From NCBI RefSeq assembly GCF_018294505.1, contig NC_057807.1, positions 272,099,369-272,163,368 of the forward strand: a stretch of 64,000 nucleotides of DNA, in the 5' to 3' direction. The notes beneath the pieces are model-generated. The model did no database searches. It was not told where the DNA came from and saw nothing but the letters and a program-made list of their open reading frames with translations. Source of the stretch: Triticum aestivum. Lineage: Eukaryota; Streptophyta; Magnoliopsida; Poales; Poaceae. A program made the position numbers and the translations under genes. This document shows positions 56,434 to 64,000 of the stretch, piece by piece (the first letter of the stretch is position 1; each line of letters opens with the position of its first letter).

Positions 56434-58007
56434 TGCTACATCTTGAGCTTGCGTTGGTTTTCCTTGAAGAGGAAAGGGTGATGTACCAATAGTAGCGTAA
56501 GTATTTCCCTCAATTTTTGAGAACAAAGGTATCAATCCAGTAGGATGCTCCTCAAAAGTCCCACACACCTACACAAACAAACAAAGAACTCGCAACCAAC
56601 GCAATAAAGTGGTTGTCAATCCCTTCGCGGCCACTTGCGAAAGTGAGATCTGATAGAGATAGTATGATAAGATAAATATATTTTTGGTATTTTATAATAT
56701 AGATTGGAAAAGTAAAGATGCAAATAAAAGTTAATGGAAAACTTATATGATAAAAAGATAGACCCGGTGGCCATAGGTTTCACTAGTAGCTTCTCAAGAT
56801 AGCATAAGTATTACGGTGGGTGAACAAATTACTGTCGAGCAATTGATAGAAAAGCGAATAATTATGAGATTATCTAGGCATGATCATGTATATAGGCATC
56901 ATGTCCGTGACAAGTAGACCGACTCCTGCTTGCATCTACTACTATTACTCCACACATCGACCGCTATCCAGCATGCATCTAGAGTATTAAGTTCATAAGA
57001 ACAGAGTAACACATTAAGAAAGATGACATGATGTAGAGGGATAAACTCATGCAATATGATATAAACCCCACCTTTTTATCCTCGATGGCAACAATACAAT
57101 ACGTGCCTTGCAACCCCTATTATCGCCGGGTAAGGACACCACAAGATTGAACCCAAAGCTAAGCACTTCTCCCATGGCAAGAAAGATCAATCTAGTAGGC
57201 CAAACCAAACTGATAATTCAAAGAAACTTGCAAAGATAACCCAATCATGCATAAAAGAATTCGGAGGAGATTCAAATATTTCTCATAGATAAACTTGATC
57301 ATAAACCCACAATTCATCGGATCTCGACAAACACACCACAAAAAGAGTTACATCGAATAGATCTCCCCAAGAGAGGGGGAGAACATGGTATTGAGATCCA
57401 AAAAGAGAGAAGAAGCCATCTAGCTAATAACTATGGACCCGAAGGTCTATGGTAAACTACTCACAACTCATCGGAGGGGCTATGGTGTTGATCTAGAAGC
57501 CCTCCATGGTCGATTCCCCCTCCGGCGGAGCACCGACGAAGGCTCCAAGATGGGATCTCGAGGATACAGAAGGTTACGGTGGTGGAATTTTTTTTCGTTC
57601 GCTCCCTGGATGTTTTCGGGATACATGGGTATATATAGGAGGAAGAAGTAGGTCGGTGGCCGCCCGAGGGGCCCACGAGATAGGGGGGCGCGTCCTGTAG
57701 GGGTGGGTGCGCCCTCCACCCTTGTGGTCGCCTCGGCTGCTTCTTGGCTTGCACTCCAAGTCCTCTGGATCACGTTCGTTCCAAAAATCACGCTCCCGAA
57801 GGTTTCATTCCGTTTGGACTCCGTTTGATATTCCTTTTCTTCGAAATACTGAAATAGGCAAAAAAATAGCAATACAGGCTGGGCCTCCGGTTAGTAGGTT
57901 AGTCCCAAAAATGATATAAATGTGTAAAATAAAGCCCATAAACATCCAAAAGTGGTAATATAATAGCATGGAACAAAAAAAATTATAGATACGTTGGAGA
58001 CGTATCA
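56434..58007 (-). mobile_element. Solo LTR of the element A family
   Basis: 1574 bp in minus orientation, starting TGATACGTCTCC at 58007 and ending ATGTAGCA at 56434. The 5-bp duplication AAACT flanks both sides (56429-56433, 58008-58012). There is no internal sequence, so it is the product of LTR-LTR recombination. Confidence 0.95.
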
Positions 58008-58195
58008 AAACTCAACCATCTTTGATCAATGAGCTAGTCAAGTAGAGGCATACTAGTGACACCATGTTTGTCTATGTATTCACACATGTAGTATGTTTCC
58101 GGTTAATACAATTCTAGCATGAATAATAAACATTTATCATGAAATAAGGAAATAAATAATAACTTTATTATTGCCTCTAGGGCATATTTCCTTCA
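58008..58195 (-). repeat. 3' LTR of the Copia, segment 3 (5' end of the LTR)
   Basis: In minus orientation it starts TGAAGGAAATATGCCC at 58195, the known start of this family. Confidence 0.93.
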
Positions 58196-58206
58196 GTCTC
58201 CCACTT
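58196..58206 (-). other. Polypurine tract of the Copia
   Basis: Minus-strand AAGTGGGAGAC abuts the LTR start. Confidence 0.8.
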
Positions 58207-58349
58207 GTACTAGAGTCAATAATCTAGTTCACATCACCATGTGATTTAACACCAATATTCACATCTATATGTGATTAACACCCATAGTTCACATCGTCAT
58301 GTAATCAACACCCGAAGGGTTTACTAGAGTCAATAATCTAGTTCATATT

Positions 58350-59500
58350 TCTATGTGATTAACACCCAAGAGTACTAAGGTGTGATCATGTTTTGCTTGT
58401 GAGAGAAGTTTAGTCAACGGGTCTGTCACACTCAGAACCGTATGTATTTTGCAAATATTCTATGTCTACAATGCTCTGCATAGAGCTACTCTAGCTAATT
58501 GTTCCCACTTTCAATATGTATCCAGATTGAGACTTAGAGTCATCTGGATCAGTGAAAAAAGCTTGCATCGATGTAACTCTTTACAACGAGCTCTTTTATC
58601 ACCTCCATAATCGAGAAACATTTCCTTAGTCCTCACTAAGGATATTCTTGACAGTTGTCCAACGATACAATCCTAGATCAAAATTGTACTCCCTTGCCAA
58701 ACTCAGAGCAAGGTATACAATAGGTCCGGTACACAGCATAGCATACTTTATAGAACCTATGAATGAGGCATAGGGAATGACTTTTCATTCTCTTTATATT
58801 TTCCGTCATGGCCAGGTTATGAGTCTTACTCAATTTCACACCTTGCAACACAGGCCAGAACTCCTTCTTTGACTGTTCCATTTTGAACTACTTCAAAATT
58901 TTATCAAGGCATGTACTCATTGAAAGATCTTATCAAGCATCTTGATCTATCTCTATAGATCTTGATGCTCAATGTGTAAGCAGCTTCACCGAGGTCTTTC
59001 TTTGAAAAATTTCTTATTCAAGTATCCTTTTATGCTATCCAAAATTTCTATATCATTTCCAATCAACAATATGTCATCTAAATATAGTATTAGAAATGCT
59101 ATAGAGCTTCCACTCACTTTCTTGTAAATACAGGCTTCTCCAAAAAGTCTGTATAAAACCATATGCTTTGATCACACTATCAAAACGTTTATTCCAACTC
59201 CGAGAGGCTTGCACCAGTCCATAAATGGATCGCTGGAGCTTGCACACTTTGTTAGCACCCTTTGGATCAACAAAACCTTCTGGTTGCATCATATACAACT
59301 CTTCTTTAATAAATCCATTAAGGAATGCAGTTTTGACATCCATTTGCCAGATTTCATAAAATGTGGCAATTGCTAACATGATTCGGACAGACTTAAGAAT
59401 CGATACGAGTGAGAAAATCTCATCGTATTCAACACCTTGAACTTGTCGAAAAACTTTTTGCGACAAGTCAAGATTTGTAGATTGTAACACTACTATCAGT
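58350..59500 (-). pseudogene. Copia reverse transcriptase and RNase H remnant
   Basis: The open part 59490-59074 contains the first RT motif WQMDVKTAFLNG and the block LQRSIYGLVQASRSWN. The catalytic YLDDILLIGND follows in a shifted frame (about 59094-59060). Farther on, pieces of the connection and RNase H region are readable only with many stops, ending in VLSVTDPLTKLLSQAKHD near 58400. It is non-functional and appears internally deleted in the RNase H part. Confidence 0.88.
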
Positions 59501-59602
59501 GTTCGTCTTCCTCTTGAAGATCCATTTATTTTCTATATGGCTTGCCAATCATCGGGCAATTCCACCAAAGTCCACAGTTTGTTCTCATACATGGATCCTA
59601 TC

Positions 59603-59911
59603 TCATATTTCATGGCCTTCAAGCCATTTCGCAGAATCTGGGCTCATCATCGCTTCCTCATAGTTCATAAGTTCGCCATGGTCAAGTAACATGACCTCCA
59701 AAACAGGATTACCGTACCACTCTGGTGCGGATCTTATTCTGGTTGACCTACGAGGTTCAGTAGTAACTTGATCTGAAGTGTCATGATCATTATCATCAGC
59801 TTCCTCACTAATTGGTGTAGGGATCACAGGAACTGATTTCTGTGATGAACTACTTTCCAATAAGGGAGCAGGTACAGTTACCTCATCAAGTTCTACTTTC
59901 CTCCAACTCAC
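59603..59911 (-). pseudogene. Copia linker between integrase and RT
   Basis: Ser/Pro/Asp-rich linker with RRSTRIRSAPEWYGN and MNYEEAMMSPDSAKW, the conserved entry to Copia RT. An in-frame stop separates it from the integrase segment upstream. Confidence 0.8.
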
Positions 59912-59917
59912 TTCCTT

Positions 59918-60899
59918 CTAGATAAACTCCTTCTCTAGAAAGGATCCATATTTAGCAACGAATATCTTGCCTTCGGATATGTGATAGAAGGTGTACCCAA
60001 CAGTTTCCTTTGCGTATTCTATGAAGACGCACTGCTCTAATTTGGGTTCGAGCTTATCAGATTGATACTTTTTCACATAAGCATTGCAGCCCCAAAGTTT
60101 TAGAAATGACAACTTTGGTTTCTTGCCAAACCACGGTTCATAAGGCGTCGTCTCAATGGATTTTGATGGTGCCCTTTTTAAAGTGAATGCAACTGTCTCT
60201 AATGCATAACCCCAAAACAATAGTGGTAAATCAGTAAGAGACATCACAGATCGCACCATATCCAATAAAGCGTGGTTACGACGTTCGGACACACCATAAC
60301 GCTGTGGTGTTCCAGGTGGCGTGAGCTTGTGAAACTATTCCACATTGTTTTATATGAAGGCCAAACTCGTAACTCAAATATTCTCCTCCACGATCAGATT
60401 GTAGAAACTTTATTTTCTTGTTACGATGATTCTCCACTTCACTCTGAAATTCTTTGAACTTTTCAAATGTTTCAGACTTGTGTTTCATTAAGTAGATATA
60501 CCCATATCTTCTTAAATCATCAATGAAGGTGAGAAAATAATGATACCTGCCACAAGCATCAACACTCATTGGACTGCATACATCGGTATGTATTATTTCC
60601 AATAATTCACTAGCTCGTTCCATTGTTCCGGAGAACGGAGTTTTAGTCATCTTGCCCATAAGGCACGGTTCGCAAGCATCAAATGATTCATAACCAAGTG
60701 ATTCCAAAAATACATCTTTATGGAGTTTCTTCATGCGCTTTACACCGATATGACCCAAACGACAGTGCCACAAATAAGTTTCACTATCATTATCAACTTT
60801 GCATCTTTTGGCATCAATATTATTAATATGTGTATCACTACGATCGAGATCCAACAAACTATTTTCATTGGGTGTATGACCATCGAAGGCTTTATTCAT
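59918..60899 (-). pseudogene. Copia integrase, frameshifted
   Basis: The first open part (60899-60276) contains the GAG-pre-integrase zinc region (WHCRLGHIGVKRM, CEPCLMGKMTK) and core residues D in IIHTDVCSP and D in LQSDRGGEYLS. A frameshift near 60290 breaks it just before the catalytic Glu, which lies in MSERRNHALLDMVRS of the second part (60292-59918). The latter ends with the conserved FWGYALETVAFTLKRAPSKS and CVFIEYAKETVGYTF blocks. Confidence 0.9.
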
Positions 60900-61159
60900 G
60901 TAAACAGAATAACAATTATTCTCTGACTTTAAATGAATAACCGTATTGCAATAAACATGATCAAATCATATTCATGCTCAACGCAAACGCTAAATAACAT
61001 TTATTTAGGTTTAACACTAATCCCGAAAGTATAGGGAGTGTGCGATGATGATCATATCAATCTTGGAACCACTTCCAACATACATCGTCCCTTCACCCTC
61101 AACTAGTCTCTCTTTATTCTGTATCTCTTGTTTCGAGTTACTAATTTTTAGCAACCGAA

Positions 61160-62050
61160 TAAGTATCAAATACCCAGGGGCTACTATAAACACTAGTAAG
61201 GTACACATCAATAACCTGTATATCAAATACACCCTTGTTCACTTTGCCATCCTTCTTATCCACCAAATATTCATGGTATTTCCACTTCCAGTGACCATTT
61301 CCTTTTGCAGTAGAAGCACTCAGTTTCAGGCTTTAGTCTAGCTTTGGGCTTCTTCACGGAAGTGACAACTTGCTTGCCATTCTACTTGAAGTTACCTTTA
61401 TTTCCCTTTGCCTTTTTCTTGAAACTAGTGATCTTGTCAATCATCAACACTTGATGTTCTTTCTTGATTTCTACCTTCATCGATTTCAACATCACGAAGA
61501 GCTCGGGAACTGTTTTCGTCATCCCTTGCATACTATAGTTCATCACGAAGTTCTACTAACTTGGTGATGGTGACTAGAGAACTCTGTCAATTACTATTTT
61601 ATCAGGAATATTAACTCCCACTTGATTCAAGCGATTGTAGTACCCAGACAATCTGAGCACATGCTCACTAGTTGACCAATTCTCCTCCATCTTTTAGCTA
61701 TAGAACTTGTTGGAGACTTCATATCTCTCAACTTTGGTATTTGCTTGAAATATTAACTTCAACTCCTGGAACATCTCATATATATGGTCCATGACGTTCA
61801 AAACATCTTTGAAGTCCCAATTCTAAGCCGTTAAGCATGGTGCACTAAACTATCAAGTAGTCATCATATTGAGCTACCCAAACGTTCATAACGTCTGCAT
61901 CTGCTCCTGCAATAGGTCTGTCACCCAGCGGTGCATCAAGGACATAATTCTTCTGTGCAGCAATGAGGATAAACCTCAGATCACGGACCCAGTCCGCATC
62001 ATTGCTACTATCATCTTTCAACTTAGTTTTCTCTCAGAACACATATAAAA
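61160..62050 (-). pseudogene. Copia gag remnant
   Basis: The minus strand reads DWVRDLRFILIAAQKNYVLD and PLGDRPIAGADADVMN near 62000-61890, a gag start. It continues with many stops and shifts to a damaged CCHC zinc knuckle (ECFYCKRK, about 61310) and VNKGVFDIQVIDVYLT near 61210. It is heavily decayed. Between 62051 and 63220 I see only leader sequence. Confidence 0.75.
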
Positions 62051-63220
62051 CATAGGGAAGCAACAACGCGAGCTATTGATCTACAACATAATTTGCAAAA
62101 TACTATCAGGACTAAGTTCATGATAAATTAAAGTTCAATTAATCATATTACTTAAGAACTCCCACTTAGATAGACATCCTTCTAATCATCTAAGTGATCA
62201 CGTGATCCAAATCAACTAAACCATGTCCGATCATCACGTGAGATGGAGTAGTTTTCAATGGTGAACATCACTATGTTGATCATATCTACTATATGATTCA
62301 CGCTCGACCTTTCGGTCTCAGTGTTCCGAGGCCATATCAGTATATGCTAGGCTCGTCAAGTTTAACCTGAGTATTCCGCGTGTGCAATTGTTTTGCACCC
62401 ATTGTATTTGAACGTAGAGCCTATCACACCCAATCATCACGTGGTGTCTCAGCACGAAGAACTTTCGCAACGGTGCATACTCAGGGAGAACACGTATACC
62501 TTGAAATTTAGTGAGAGATCATCTTATAATGCTACCGTCAATCAAAGCAAAATAAGATGCATAAAGGATAAACATCACATGCAATCAATATAAGTAATAT
62601 GATATGGCCATCATCATCTTGTGCTTGTGATCACCATCTCCGAAGCACCATCATGATCACCATCGTCACCGGCGTGACACCTTGATCTTCATCGTAGCAT
62701 CGTTATTGTTTCGCCACCTATTGCTTCTATGACTATCGCTACCACTTAGTGATAAAGTAAAGCAATTACAGGGAGATTGCATTGCATACAACAAAGCGAC
62801 AACGATATGGTTCCTGCCAGTTGCCGATAACTTTGTTACAAAACATGATCGTCTCATACAATAAAATTTAGCATCATGTCTTGACCATATCACATCACAA
62901 CATGCCCTGCAAAAACAAGTTAGACGTCCTCTACTTTGTTGTTGCAAGTTTTACGTGGCTGCTACGGGCTTAGCAAGAACCGTTCTTACCTACGCATAAA
63001 AACCACAACTAAAGTTGGATAAACTGACACCTGCCAGCCACCTATGTGCAAAGCACTTCGGTAGAACCAGTCTCGCGTAAGCGTACGCGTAATACGGTCC
63101 GGGCCGCTTCATCCAACAATACCGCCGAACCAAAGTATGACATGATGGTAAGCAGTATGACTTGTATCGCCCACAACTCACTTGTGTTCTACTCGTGCAA
63201 ATAACATCTACGCATAAACC

Positions 63221-63234
63221 TGGCTCGGATGCCA
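63221..63234 (-). other. Primer binding site (Met-initiator type) of the Copia
   Basis: Minus-strand TGGCATCCGAGCCA follows the LTR end after one base. It differs at two positions from the usual TGGTATCAGAGCC complement of initiator tRNA-Met. Confidence 0.8.
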
Positions 63235-63235
63235 C

Positions 63236-64000
63236 TGTCGGGGAACGTAGTAATTTCAAAAAAAAATCCTACGCACACACAAGATCATGGTGATGCATAG
63301 CAACGAGATGGTAGAGTGTTGTTCATGCATCCTTGTAAACTGAAAGCGGAAGCATTAGCACAACGCGGTTGATGTAGTCGTACGTCTTCACGATCCGACG
63401 ATCAAGTACCGAACGCACGACACCTCCGAGTTCAACACATGTTCAGCTCGATGACGTCCATCGAACTCCGATCCAGCCGAGCTTTGAGGGAGAGTTCCAT
63501 CAGCACGATGGCGTGGTGACGATGATGATGTTCGACCGACGCCCCCATATATAAAGGAGCAAGGGGGGAGGCGGCCGAGCTAGGAGGAGGGCGCGCCAAG
63601 GGTGGGGAGTCCTACTAGGACTCCCAAGTCCTAGTAGGATTCCCCTTTCCTTTCTGGAGTAGGAGAGAAGGAAAGAGGGGGAGAGGGAGAAGGAAAAGGG
63701 GGCTGCACCCCTTGACAAATTTGGACCAGAGGGGGGGCACAGGCCTCCTTCCTTTTGGCCTCTCTCCTCTATCCCTGCATGGCCCAATAAGGCCCATATA
63801 CTCCCCGACGAATTGCCGTAACTCTTCGGTACTCCAAAAAATACCCGAATCACTCGAAACCTTTCCGAAGTCCGAATATAGTCGTCCAATATATCGATCT
63901 TTACGTCTCAACCATTTAGAGACTCCTCGTCATGTCCCCGATCTCATCCGGGACTCCAAACTACCTTTGGTACATCAAAACACATAAACTCATAATATAA
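63236..64000 (-). repeat. 5' LTR of the Copia, partial
   Basis: In plus orientation it starts TGTCGGGGAACGTAG and runs to the window end. It matches 35633-36063 and 55331 onward, but lacks about 125 bp upstream of the TATA-like CATATATAAAGG (63546-63557). Confidence 0.93.

Larger units (their letters stand above)
35633..64000 (-). mobile_element. Angela-like Copia retrotransposon, right end outside window
   Basis: On the minus strand: 5' LTR (from beyond 64000 to 63236), Met-initiator PBS (63234-63221), broken gag, integrase and RT remnants (62050 to about 58350), PPT at 58196, 3' LTR (58195-35633). The 3' LTR is split by Gypsy C and a solo LTR. Without insertions this LTR is about 1.7 kb, the usual length of the family. 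The left flank GTTCA (35628-35632) is the expected target copy. Confidence 0.92.

Overview
The window is a block of nested transposable elements from a large plant genome, most probably a Triticeae grass (wheat, Aegilops, barley or rye). The evidence is the elements themselves: a BARE1/WIS/Angela-type Copia LTR, Gypsy LTRs beginning TGATACGTCTCC or TGAGGGAGTCCTGG, a Jorge/Caspar-like CACTA transposon and a LINE. I see no intact host gene, rRNA, tRNA gene or CRISPR array. The only host-like coding piece is one short exon inside a candidate Helitron. Family names are from memory of Triticeae repeats and could not be checked here; the structural calls (LTR ends, target-site duplications, TIRs, PBS, PPT) are read from the sequence.

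Layout from left to right. 1-764 is the 3' part of a Copia LTR, inserted in the tail of a Gypsy element (765-1450, element E3), which sits in a LINE reverse-transcriptase fragment (1451-2729, minus). 2730-8101 is a Gypsy element A (5' LTR, tRNA-Asp-type PBS, one ORF with no pol domain, long non-coding tail) that stops at its polypurine tract. There it is fused to element B, an Athila-like Gypsy on the minus strand (8102-35230). B carries an LTR fragment, an env-position pseudogene, and integrase, RNase H, RT and protease-linker remnants. Its pol is split by three insertions: E1 (11090-19494, TSD GTATG), E2 (20728-29842, TSD CCCTC) and a candidate Helitron (30495-33548, between A and T, CTAG end). 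E1 and E2 are non-autonomous: gag plus a protease-like region on the plus strand, no RT or integrase, and an intron-bearing gene on the opposite strand.

At 35231 a second CACTA end (84-bp subterminal repeats) cuts B. It is itself cut at 35633 by an Angela-like Copia element on the minus strand that runs past the right edge. The 3' LTR of that Copia (35633-58195) holds two insertions: Gypsy element C (36064-55330, TSD GGAGG) and a solo LTR of the A family (56434-58007, TSD AAACT). C in turn holds an 11-kb CACTA transposon (39215-50234, TSD TTA, three assembly gaps). The CACTA carries a TNP2-type transposase gene, a second gene ending in a degenerate Ulp1-like domain, and a small ORF with an RNase H1 hybrid-binding (viroplasmin-like) domain plus a membrane segment.

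The points most worth following are: the two CACTA genes have duplicated leaders that keep a 9-bp stem by compensatory change; A and C appear to be pol-less elements sharing an unrecognised protein; copies of the PPT motif AAGCTTGGGGATGC are scattered through A, B and C; E1 and E2 carry spliced antisense genes with their own candidate TATA boxes; and a candidate Helitron carries a captured exon.
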